The notes under the pieces were generated by a model. The model was not told the origin of the DNA and did not search any database. It saw only the letters and a list, made by a program, of their open reading frames with translations. The translations under genes were made by a program, and so were the position numbers. DNA of 64,000 nucleotides from assembly GCF_001039355.2 (NCBI RefSeq), contig NW_019775336.1, forward strand, positions 267,715 through 331,714. Direction: 5' to 3'. Each line of letters starts with the position of its first letter. Positions within the stretch are counted from its first letter, which is position 1. Below are positions 23,226 through 34,384 of this stretch, in pieces. The DNA comes from Lingula anatina. Lineage: Eukaryota; Brachiopoda; Lingulata; Lingulida; Lingulidae.

Positions 23226-24741
23226 AAAAACATCCTCGGCTCACCTTGTCCTCCATTGTGATGTTACTTTTTCCAAGCACTATATCTTTCACGCGGCCTA
23301 CAGCGTTCTTTGGGGAGCCCCTCCTTGCTTTTGGTTCCTCACGGCTTCCTACGCAGAAGTCGACGTCAAGAAACTCCGTAGTGTCGTTACACGCTGTATC
23401 ATTACCATTACACAGCTCAAACCTGAAATACAGAATAAAAAAACGTGAATTATTTTGTGGAGGTAGAGAGTAAAAATTAACTATTTTTCTTGCGACTATG
23501 AAGAAAATATATTTAATGACACAGCCAAATTCGATGACATTTGTAGTCCAGTATGTCGGTGTCTCACAGGACACCCTTTTTTTCGTGAACGAGGCTATAC
23601 GTGTTATTATGGATTCCATCTGAAGTATGAAACACCCATTACAACCTCTCTATCATACTTAAGCAAAAACTTTAGAAATATGTCCTGGGGGAGGGGGGAG
23701 GGGGCTTCCATTGTTTCTATCATTGTAATTTGAATGCATAATACAGCTGATGAAAGATGGCTTTAACGAGATCTTTCCTTTCGATAAAAAAATGCCACTC
23801 TATCAAGAAAAGAAACATCTTTTAAACCACCCTGAGTGTGCACTTTGCTCCGACGCAGTTAGAGAAATATTTGTGAATATCTACTGAAAAATAGATCTGT
23901 GGCCCTGGGAGAAGTAATATTAAAGGTAGTGGTGTCCATTTACCCACTGAGCTCCATATTGAATTTGACGTCACCCCGGGTGATGGGCGTGACCACGCCG
24001 TCCTCGTCTGTGAAGTTCCCAGTTTCGTTAAACCTGTACACGCTCACCTGTGAAAGTATACGAGAATAAGATCAAAATAAAACGAAGTTAAAATAAAGCA
24101 AAATGTGCAAATGAAGCAAATATAATTTTAATTTGTTGAAACAAAAGTTATGAAAGAAGCTGAATACAAAAAAACAGCTTATCTTTGAAAAATCCCCATT
24201 AGACAAGCGAAGTTCACAGGTCGTTCTATGGAACTAAAACACCTTGATTATTTGGAGACACAAGGAAAATACATGAAGACGACAGAGAGAAAATACCGGT
24301 CAGCCTCACAAGAATGGACAAGGCAACAGAAGCCTATATGTACCTACATATGATACTCATAAGGAAGGATAGGACACCATAATTATACCTACGACATTCG
24401 ATGAAGACAACAAAACCGAAATAGTTTCGAAACGAAAACGGCGAAATTTAACGCGCAATTTAATGCAAGGGATTCCACGGATTCTTTTTTGAATAGGACT
24501 GGTCGTATTTCAGCTGTTGTCCATTAATAAGTTGATGTCCACCCAACTTCGGTGACCTCGTATCAAATTACCCATTGCCAAGTCAACAACGCACAGGTGA
24601 CCATCTTTGAAAGGAAGATTTATTGCGTACGTGTACACGGTAAAATCAATTTCATTGACAGCGGCCAAGGAAAGAACTATTTTCTCCGCCTTTATTTCCT
24701 TTGTTAAGCAAACAGTCTGCTTTCTGAGTGAGGGATAAGAC

Positions 24742-24825
<84 letters not shown>

Positions 24826-27800
24826 TACACATTTATCTATATGATCATCTTTGTTGTTTTCACTTTATTAAAACAACATGACTGAAATACACTTTCACTT
24901 TTTTGCACGATCAATCAAAAATAATAAATATAATGTGTCTTTTCAAACATTGTTTACCTTATTTGAAATGAATAGGCCTACGGCTAAGTGCAGCCACACC
25001 TTTTTTGTGATATTAAATCATGACTGTAATATATAATATGCAGTGAATAATACACGAGCTTTTGGTTTATCTAAGATTGCGTTCCTGATCTTCACATCTT
25101 AACTCACACCCATGTCATTATGATGATGATGATTAATATTAAGCAGAGCTTCCGTTATGAAAACTAGCATAATTTATGCATTCATAAAAAGATGCACTCG
25201 AGATAATCGTTCCTCATAAATATGTGTGGAAAGAAAAAGTGGACCGGTCAGCCTCAAGACTGCTTTAAAATTAGTAATAATATGATAACTATTATAGTCT
25301 GGAATAATACTAATGGAAAACGCAGGAGCTATAATTTATCCATATGGCTCTTGGCGATGCCGTCGAAAGCAAACTAATTTCGATACGAAAGGGGAGTTGT
25401 CATGTCGCATGTAAAAATGTTCTAAAGCGAGGGATTCAAAGTATTATTTTCCTGAAAATGGCTCTTAAACTATACGACAATTTTGTATAAGGGTGACCAT
25501 CTACTCCGTATAAGAGGCCTATTGAGTAATGAAATCTACGTCTTACCAATACTTTGGTTGGAGAGAAGAAAAATTGTCATGAATAGGCCACAGACATATC
25601 TGTGAATATTAAAAGTGAAAAAAAAACAAAACAATGTGTGGGCTGTGGCCCTGGTAGAGGGTAGAGAGCACCCACTGACCTCTGCATCACTAGTCCATCG
25701 TACGTTGACCCTAGGAATTTTTACCTCCCTGGGTTGACCTTAGCATATGCCTATCCGCACACAAATTATTAACGCTCAGGTGAGCGTCTTTTAGCACACC
25801 CTTCAAAAGATGATTGACTGCTTTAAGGGACGAGTCATATGCCTTGTGTGAAAACGCCTTTTCACAATCTCGGTCTTAGTGAAAGCGGGGTATTATATAG
25901 TCAGACAAATTAGGTGCTCTGTGAAGATTTTATATCCCGCTCAGCGGGTTGACACTGTGGTGTTTTAAAAATATCGATTGTTATTACTTATATAAAGCGG
26001 ACCACTGACGTCAAGCAGGCATTAATTATCCACTGGTTTTTGGATTATTTAGGATCGAATTCATGACAAATGGTTCTTCTCATCTCAGTACACGCTCTTG
26101 CTGTTATGGAGATAATAATAATAATACAGCATGCTATATTTACTGATATGTCTCTTCTGTTATGACAACTAAGAGCACCTGTCGTAACGTTTTTATTTTT
26201 TAAGGTGTACCCTGAAGTCGCTGCGGGTGATAAAAACATTTAAATTCACAGCGTATATAAATGAAATATTCCCCGCATTCCCCGCTAAACGCAATCTATT
26301 GTGATATACATTAAATTTGTATAGACTGTGTTGATTTCAATTTGAGAAATGCACGTTGCTTTGTATCGTCTGGAGAATCACGTTGCGTTGTCCATGTGCG
26401 CTCGACACCCTGGGTTTCAGACTGCAACCTCCAATATTCATACTAAGAGAAAGCATTATACATGTAACAGGGGCGTATCCATACATATTTTCTGACAGGC
26501 TTCCAAATTATCTTTATTGATCCATCCTCCGTTTTTGACCATCTTCCGACAGGAAAAATTAAATACCCGTCAATGTAAACTTGAAAATCTGACCGTTTTC
26601 CAGAAGACCCAGAAGACGGCCTAAATCCGCTCCTGACATATACCGTAAATGCCATGTCAGTGTTAAGGCGGCCGGTTCCCAGTAAACTCTGAGTTGCAGG
26701 GTGATGAGACTTATTACGTGACAACCGCAACAAAGGTATGGATATTGTTTCATAATGGGAGAGACACGCAAGGTCGTGTGGAGAATCTGGGAGAGATTAT
26801 AACTGAGGAATTATTAAAGAGAGAGAAGTTGATGAGCTGTTAAATGTATCCTGCAGCGCTCGTTAACGTTATCACGCAGATACGTGAAAAACAAAAACAA
26901 CCAAAGCAAATTTCATCATTTCACCATAGAGCAAATGTTAGTGTTGAGGCCCTTAAAAAATATCTGAAAATTATTCTAATTTGACCCAAGATAAAGAAAC
27001 ACTGGTCTAATAAATTAAGTGAAACATTGCACCTGTTGAGTTTTAAGAGAGACGTGAATATATATTAACCTTGAAAGAAATATTTTAATTTATCTTGTAT
27101 TTTAAGTACACGAAGACCACAGTTTTGGTTCTGAAATGTTTAGACCAGTTTTCAGGATTATTTTCTTAGCGAAAGGGGTTTTGTTCCCACAAATTTGAAC
27201 AAAAATTTTCTTTTTAATTCCATGTTTCCGACTTAACCTAACTTATCAATCTGTTATCTGAAGCACGTCTTAAAAGAGAGTAGGTACACAGTTTCCGTCT
27301 GTGGTGGGGTGCAACCAAGCGGTTTGCTTTCCGAAATACTAAAGGAACGCAACACTTTGGGTTAAAACCAATGAAAACGAGATAAAAGATGACATGTGGA
27401 CAGAATACAACGAGAATAGTCCGTAAATACCGAACAGTAGTCCGCTCCTCATCATTTCTACACAGGTGACATTAGTCCCACATGCTAACCCCAATATTCT
27501 GACTAATCCTGACTTGAACTAATCATAATAAACCCAGGACTTCCATTCCTAGGACTTCCGTTCCTGTTACACCAGGACTCGATGGGCTCTACAGATCCAT
27601 ATAGCTGTTATGTTAATATATTTTTTGTTCAATCCATATTTACTGATATGTATTTTCTGTTATGACAACTAAGAGTACCTGTCATAACGTTTTTATTTTT
27701 AAGGTGTAACCTGAAGTCGCTGCGGGTGATAAAAACATTTAAATTCACAGCGTGTATAAATGAAATCTTCCCCGAACTTAAGCACGATCTACTGTGATAT

Positions 27801-28922
27801 ATATTTAATTTATATAGACTATGTTGATTTCAATTTGAGAAATACGCGTTGCTTTGTATTGTCTAGAGAATCACGTTGCGGTGTCCATGTGCGCTTCATG
27901 CCCTGGGTTTCAGAAGGCAGCCTTCACTATTCATATTAAGAGAAAACATATACAGTAAGACACCAAGCGACAACGACGATAAAATAACAACTTTAGCTAG
28001 GTACGTATTTGTTGAAAGGAAAATATAAAGAGAAGCGTGACCTCCTGAAGCAAATACGTAGAAGTAGGCCTATTAGATCGATCTTGGTATGGGACCCCAA
28101 GTGTTGAAATTGACAAGTTCAAGCGTATAACATAACCAAAAGTATAAGAATAAAATAACATCTTCAAAAGAAAACGCAGATGTTTTTTCATCAAAATACT
28201 CACGGTGATGTTGGCGCCACTGGGGAGGCTGGTTTCCATGTCGAATGCCCAGGCTTTCAGGCCCCCATACACTGTGGGCTCGGGTTGAGACATGTTGTAC
28301 ATCATCTGCATCGTGGAGTTGAAATTCGCAGATGGCCCTCCTCTCCTTCCCAATTCCCATCCCAGTTTTCTACCTAGTCCTCTGTTCGAGCGGGTTTTCT
28401 CTGCCATTTGGCAAACCGAAAACGTAGTGCTGTTGCGGTCGTTGTCGATGTTTTTCTTCGACTTGCTGATGGTGAAATTTCCCCAGCGAGAAGCCTAAAG
28501 TATGAAAAAAAAATAGGATATTATTTATTAATGTTGCCACAGAATGTCTATCAGCATGCCGCTTTGCTGTGCCTACAACTTAAAATTCAACTCTCATTTT
28601 CGTTAGTTTCACACTGCTGCCTTTTTGGAATGCCTGTTGTAAAAATATTATGATGAGGATGAGGATGGCGATGAAGGAAGAAAGTAAGAAAATTCAAAGA
28701 AAAATCGTGTTGCTTTACCCGCAGACTTCCTTCTGTAGTGTTGAATGTCCTGTTATTAACTTTTTCCTTGAACATACGACGGGCATTCTGCTGGCGGGTG
28801 TCGAGTCGTTCCAACCAGGCCGGCGCTTTCGTTCGTCCGCGACCTGGTTGACCATCCACGTTGGTCATTCCACACATGACCATAACGGCTCCCAAGCCGA
28901 TCATAAGCTGAATCTTATTCAT
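22865..28922 (-). CDS. heavily N-glycosylated, probably GPI-anchored protein of unknown function
   Basis: Five exons on the - strand: 28922-28719, 28494-28204, 24047-23944, 23422-23245, 23119-22865. Every junction is GT-AG and phases agree (0, 0, 2, 0), giving 1032 bases and 343 residues. Residues 1-24 are a signal peptide (MNKIQLMIGLGAVMVMCGM...). The chain carries 13 N-x-S/T sequons, clustered at 57-120 and 185-230. It has few cysteines (FSVCQ, ELC...TACN, DFCVG) and a tail ending in a hydrophobic run (SSILVCLCAAFLSSAMFLM) after a small-residue SGG site, as in GPI-anchored proteins. A block near 290-320 reads VRFPRFNSTVLYDPI. I have a loose recollection of similar text in uncharacterised metazoan skeletal-matrix or surface proteins, which I cannot confirm. 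The start is chosen because it opens a signal peptide and lies about 150 bases from a TATA-type promoter. Confidence 0.8.
23186..23224. repeat. ATT trinucleotide microsatellite
   Basis: About 13 ATT units just beyond the donor of exon 4 of the glycoprotein gene, in its last intron. Confidence 0.9.
24747..24821. repeat. compound TA/GA microsatellite in intron 2
   Basis: About 20 TA units followed by about 17 GA units, in the large second intron of the glycoprotein gene. Confidence 0.9.
26131..26460. repeat. about 330-bp direct repeat, first copy
   Basis: Matches 27632-27960 in the same orientation over the whole length, sharing 'ctgttatgacaactaagag', 'gaagtcgctgcgggtgataa' and 'gagaatcacgttgcg', with substitutions and small indels. 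Both lie in intron 2 of the glycoprotein gene, 1.5 kb apart. Nature unknown; possibly a dispersed repeat. Confidence 0.7.
26468..26635. mobile_element. 168-bp hAT-like MITE, inverted copy of the 3309 element
   Basis: Ends are CAGGGGCGTATCCA and TAAATCCGCTCCTG. The interior is the reverse complement of the element at 3309-3476 ('gaccgttttccagaagaccc'). No clear target duplication is visible, so it is probably older. It lies in intron 2 of the glycoprotein gene, next to the direct repeat. Confidence 0.65.
27632..27960. repeat. about 330-bp direct repeat, second copy
   Basis: Partner of 26131-26460. The similarity ends just before the neighbouring MITE of the first copy begins, so the MITE is not part of the unit. 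Confidence 0.7.
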
Positions 28923-29102
28923 CTTGTTGCGTCTTAATCTGTTGCAAGCGATGGTGTTTTTCCGAACTTTCCTTCCTTTTAGTCACAATTATTATGATAG
29001 AATATGCATATACCGCGGAAACCGGGGACCCCTTTCTACCTGCGTTGTGCTACCTGATTTAAACCTTCAACCCTAGTCAAGTCGACTCACAAAACAAGGT
29101 GC

Positions 29103-29133
29103 TATATATAAAGTGTATAGCGTCGTGACGTCA
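29103..29133 (-). promoter_or_regulatory. core promoter of the glycoprotein gene: TATA box with upstream CRE
   Basis: On the - strand a TTTATATATAG TATA-type box (29103-29112) is preceded by the palindromic cAMP-response element TGACGTCA (29126-29133). A start site about 30 bases downstream would leave a 5' UTR of about 150 bases before the ATG at 28922. The motifs are seen; their use is inferred. Confidence 0.5.
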
Positions 29134-29656
29134 GCGAGTCGAGTTATTGATTCACTCAAATCTTGATCCTATCTATTGTTACTCAGGCTTTCTCGTTGAT
29201 GGTGACTCATTTTTTCGTGACTGCACGACAAAGAAAGTGAGCGCGTCTAAAGACAGTCGTATTATAGAATTTCACCTGTTGTTGACGTGTTTTTGTTTAT
29301 TTTGAACATATTTCCATGGGATATATTCATTTTAGAGCTGAGGCATAGTTGTCGGTTGAGTTGTAGGCCTATCTATAAATACTTAAAGCCCGTCCCTGCA
29401 ACCCAATTTTTTTAAATCTTTCAAATAGACAGTCTAACAGCCATGGGCGAGGGCTTGCATTCCGTTCTCCTTACTAGCTATTGAAATATTCAGGGCATGT
29501 TCTAGTTTATGAATAACTATTTTAGAAAAGATAACGTTGTCAAAAATATCATATCTGAAGTTAATTTAGATTTATATTATTCCTCGAAGGTAGCATATGT
29601 CAAATTTAATTCCACCCACGAAAGACTCCCCTCTTCAAGTGAATGCATATTTCCTT

Positions 29657-29687
<31 letters not shown>

Positions 29688-30233
29688 TGCAGATTTCATG
29701 GTGCCATTGGGTTGAGATAGCAAATGATGCCCAGGTGATTTTTCCCAGCTATGTTATTAATATCATCTCCCTCACTCCCTCACATCTCACCCGCCTCACC
29801 CTCTTACATAGGGTGCATTCCGGACTTAAGACCTTATTTTAATATTCTTTATTAGGCCTACTACAACTACAGATTTTGTTGCTGCTGCTACTACTACATT
29901 AATGATGCCGCTTCACACAAAAATTAATTCAAAAGATGTGACACTGTTCTTAGACTCTGTTGCATGTTTTAAAGGCAACGTTGTGTTTCATTAAGGCCAA
30001 AACAATTATATCATTTTAATTTTTTTTTCTCTTGAAATGCCGCATCCATAAAAATGCAGGCCTAAGTAGGCCTATATGCGACAAATTAGGCCTATGTGTG
30101 GGGCAGAATTCCACGTCCATAAGACTTTTTCGTTAGGGAAGTTGCAAATCATCGTGAAACAAAAAATGAAAATTCAAAATTTTTCTATTATTTCTTCTCA
30201 GCATAGTCATTAATACTGTCATATACGTTTTTA

Positions 30234-30272
<39 letters not shown>

Positions 30273-30309
30273 TTTGTTTGTTTGTTTGTTTTGGACTGTC
30301 TTGTATACT
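29134..30309. other. intergenic stretch with TTTA and TG microsatellites
   Basis: No exon supported. Contains a TTTA repeat at 29655-29690, and a TG repeat (about 30236-30270) running into a TTTG repeat (30271-30291). Confidence 0.5.
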
Positions 30310-30485
30310 AGTGCATTGTGGGCAAACAAAATGGCAGCGCCCATGGTAACTCGAGCGCAGATGCAATTATTGATTTTTTCGAATAGATAAGGCTTACCCA
30401 GCAGATAGAGAGGAGTTTGGGATTATTATGATGACAATCGACCCAGCCAAGAGATAGGGGAAGACGTTTGTTCCTTTACATCAAG
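30310..30485 (+). promoter_or_regulatory. candidate + strand promoter and noncoding first exon
   Basis: A YY1-type start motif AAAATGGCAGC (30328-30338) overlaps an RFX-like half site CCCATGGTAAC (30340-30350). A consensus donor ATCAAG|gtaagaaa follows at 30486. No obvious coding continuation was found before the - strand gene at 34.4 kb. The next + strand coding gene is secernin, 23 kb away, so the owner is unknown. Confidence 0.3.
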
Positions 30486-31334
30486 GTAAGAAAAGACGTA
30501 CTTGTATTTGTTCCTGCACTAGGTAACTTACCAGTACATATGTGAGCGAAGTGCACAAATTTGGAGAACTCTTTAAACCCATCTCCGCCCCATCCCAGAC
30601 CAAGCCCCGCCACTGTATCTAGTCCCTATTGGAAGGTCAAGTTATTTCAAGTAGCTGCATATACGCCCGGTCACACACTATATGCTCCATTCTTGCCTCC
30701 CCCACCCCCCTACTCCCCCCCCTACCCCCCACCCAACCCCATTCCCCTACCCTCTTGGGAATAGTGGTAGGACTGGTGGCATTGTTAAAGTGTTATGAGA
30801 GCAGTGTAGTGCCATTGCCAAAAAATAGCTTGTCACTTGTGTGACTCCCCTTGAAAGCATTTTATAGCAGACATGACAAAGCAAGAAGGGGTAAAGGATG
30901 AGTGCGAATAAGGGGGTAAAAGTGCCCACTTTTGTACATGAAAAATAAATTGTGAATGAATGGAAAAAAATTGATGCCAAATTAAAGTTGGGGTCTTACA
31001 CTTTTATGATCCACTTAAAAAAAAAAAATTTTATTGAATTTGAAATATAGAAAATTAATGTCAAAATGACCTTGTCATATATTCATGAAAATGTGTGTTT
31101 TAGGGGGGGTCTGAATTGCAATGCTACATATCTTTAGTTATAGTAAGGTGACAACTGTGAAATTTTGTAATTGGGTACAGAAGGTGCCCATGTAAAAAAG
31201 TAAGGCAATATGTGGCCAATCATTGCTTGTGATCAATATTTTGTTTACCTTATTTGTACACGTAGTGCTGATTGAAAGAAGAATCTTACAGTGACTTGAG
31301 GGTAAAAGATGTTCATTTTTTATATGAGCCCCTG

Positions 31335-31413
31335 CCTCAGACAAGCTGATTATTCACGGTTGAAAAGACATGAATATAAGGTGAGACATATGTGAAAATC
31401 AGCTTGTCTGAGG
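31335..31413. repeat. spaced inverted repeat
   Basis: CCTCAGACAAGCTGATT (31335-31351) is repeated as its reverse complement at about 31397-31413, with near-matching flanks (TTCAC / GTGAA) and a loop of about 35 bases. Confidence 0.75.
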
Positions 31414-32931
31414 GTTGGGCTTGATATGTACTCAAACTAAATAGGGACATTTTCAGTCCATATGCTAGCAGGCGGCCATGTTTATTCCTGCCATGAGGTA
31501 GCTGCTACATGCTTACATAGGATGGTTAGGCAGATACAGTGAAACTTTTGTACAAAAAGAACAACCCAAAATAAAATGTAGGTCTTTGAAAGGAAAATAG
31601 GGGTTAGAATCAGTTAAATATTTTCAATTACAACCAAAAAAAGAAAAATCATTTTCATATATGTAATGCATGCTATCATCAAAAAAAAAAAAAAAAGGAA
31701 ATATGGATAGGAAATAGAGTCCAAATACAGTAAGTATATCTTACTTTCATTCTTATTTCTTAGGATAAAGAAAGATTAGATGTAAAATGTGCTTCAGATA
31801 TTCAAAGTTATATTAATTTTCATAAAAGCAGATGTACATTGTGGTGGCTCCTACTTAATATAGAGACCCATGCATGCTGTAATAGACCTCTACACATAGG
31901 GGTGGCTTGACTCAACCCCCATAATGGGCATGAAAATAGTTGTGTAAATGTCCTCTTTCATGTCTATTTTGCATAAAAAGTAAAACAAAAGGCTCCATCA
32001 CACACACCCTAGTTTTGTTACTTATGACCTAATCTTCCACACCAGCACTATTCATAACAGCTTTGCAGAGGGTTTTTTTTCTTCTTTTTTTTTTACCAAA
32101 ATGCTATGAATGGCTTTATTTGTCAAGGAAATCAGTGAAAACCTATTGACTTGGTAAATAGTCCATACAAGAGACCACCAGCCTATAATAATTACCAGAA
32201 GTTTACCAGATAAAGCAAGCTAGCCAATATAAAAATACAATTATTTAGACCAACAAATGCTGGTCTGTGAGAAAAGTTATATAAAATTAATAAATACGCT
32301 GAGTTTTTCTAGTAACAAGACTTTTATACAGTTAAGTGAAATCAGTGATGGCTTCTGTGAGAAAATACCGTAATATACCACCCCTCCCTCTCTTCTCTAG
32401 GATTAAAAAAAACAATAATTGCTTTCCCATTTACTTGTGCCACACCACAATTATTTAACATATAACTCTTTTTTACATCACAAGACAAGTTTCATTAGAA
32501 AAACATTGTTTATGTAATATAAATGCTGAAACAAGTTGCTCTGATTCATTACTCTGCATACAACAGGTAAATCCGGCTACCCCCCCCCTCCCCACACACA
32601 CATATAACTCATTAAAATACTAAGTTACGATGCCTCAAACCAAATAATATTTTTCCATGCAACAAATATATGCATAAACTTTATAATAGCAAATTATTTT
32701 AAAATTTTGACGATGGGCACTTTGCCAATGGTTGTTCGCACTCATCCTTTTATATCACCCTGGCTGCCTTCCAGTTTCTCGTTGTCACACACCTTATCCC
32801 ATGCTGTGACCTGACATTGCATATCACGAACATGCTCTGCATGCTCTGCATCAAAGCTTGTACGTAAGTTGTAATAATTACATTGGATTAAAAGGGTAAT
32901 TACAGAGAAAGTTTCCTTAAAAAAATACTTT

Positions 32932-32979
32932 TATGTTGCATGTGCCTTTTTATATATATAAAAAGGCACATGCAACATA
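32932..32979. repeat. 48-bp perfect palindrome
   Basis: The half-site TATGTTGCATGTGCCTTTTT is followed by an AT centre and its exact reverse complement with no spacer. See findings. Confidence 0.95.
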
Positions 32980-34384
32980 TGTTGTTTGAGCACACCACTG
33001 GTACTTTTTTGAGAAATAAAAACCTTGGAGGAAATCTGCGCTCTCTGAGTGACTTTCCAGGTTGAATATGTAATATAAACAGATAAAACAATATATCATC
33101 CCATTTCTTACAAACAGATATTTATTATAACATAGCTTAAACTGAAATTTACTAAATATTGCCATGTATAGAGATATAACACATTTTTGTCTCAAGTAAG
33201 TGGTTTGGAACTTGAAATTATAAATTAAGATTATCTTTACAAACTTTGATTTTCTTAAACAGCATTTTAGTCTCTTTGATTAGATGTCTTATAATATGTT
33301 ATTTGAAAAACAATAAATGACAAAAATTTTGAACTGCAATATACTGAAATAGTTTAAAGTTACAGCCAATCACAATTTCATTGGGAAGAATACACAAATT
33401 AAGTATTAAACATACATATAATAAGAACAACAATGTTATCACAGTCAGCTTAATATTTCCCTGGTATATAAAACATTCATTAAAAAAAAAGCTGAACAGG
33501 GCACAAACTTGTAAGAAAATTACTTTTACTTATATATATATATATGTATTTACAATTTTGCACTCTTTGAAAGTAAGCTCATTGTTATTATGGTAAAATC
33601 TTACAACAGGTTACTGTAATCATGGCATAGTTGTATATTTTCAGCAGTTTTGTCTAATTTAAGTAATTCAAAAACAAAAGCTTTGGGTTTACGGTGAAAC
33701 AAACTTGTGGACTTTTTCCACTTGCATCTACGTAAGTGCTTTCTAATTTTTCTGATCGTCTGAAGGGTGTAAACCATTATTCAAATGATAGAAATGTTTC
33801 AAGCAGTCAAAGTTCTAAAGAAAAATGGTGCATAACCACTGCAATATAAGGCAACCACCTAAAGTTTGAGTAAGTTTCATTTGTTTTGTTTCAACCAAAT
33901 AACAAGAAACTTAAAGGTATTCTATGTTGGATTTGATGATTTCATGCCAAATCTGACTCGTCTCTAAAAAAAAAAAAATTTTTCTCCTCACAAAAAACCA
34001 TTCTGCAGTCCATTTCTGCACTGAGATCCAATTATTTGTACCCTTACTAATTGAATAACTAAGTTCTAAAGGAATCATGATTCATGATTTAGACTGCCAT
34101 GTCTTCTTGACATTTCAGAAGTACAGTAAATATCAACACTTTGTAATTTTATTTGAGTTTTATCATTTTTAAGGTCTGAATGATGTGGGAGAGGTAGCTT
34201 AATTTGTACATTTATAAAAAAAAATAAAAATATGAATTTGGGTCATTTCAGATATGTATAGAATACCTTAAAGCTGTTAGTCTGATACAACACAAATGCC
34301 TAAGAGAGCAAGGCACGAAGACTTCTTTGTTTAGAGAAAGCTCACTTTCTCAGTATGTACAGTTGAAGGTTTAGCCTGAATGTG

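Larger units (their letters stand above)
30486..34384. other. gene-free, AT-rich stretch
   Basis: No exon supported on either strand. It holds a pyrimidine-rich CCCCAC tract (30690-30755, the source of a Pro-rich frame), poly(A) tracts, a spaced inverted repeat (31335-31413) and a perfect palindrome (32932-32979). The part next to 34385 should contain the 3' UTR of the EB-module gene; TTTATT at about 33120 is a possible - strand poly(A) signal. Confidence 0.4.

Noticed and set aside
30561-30764. Pro-rich 67-codon frame
   Set aside because: Translation of a C-rich low-complexity tract.
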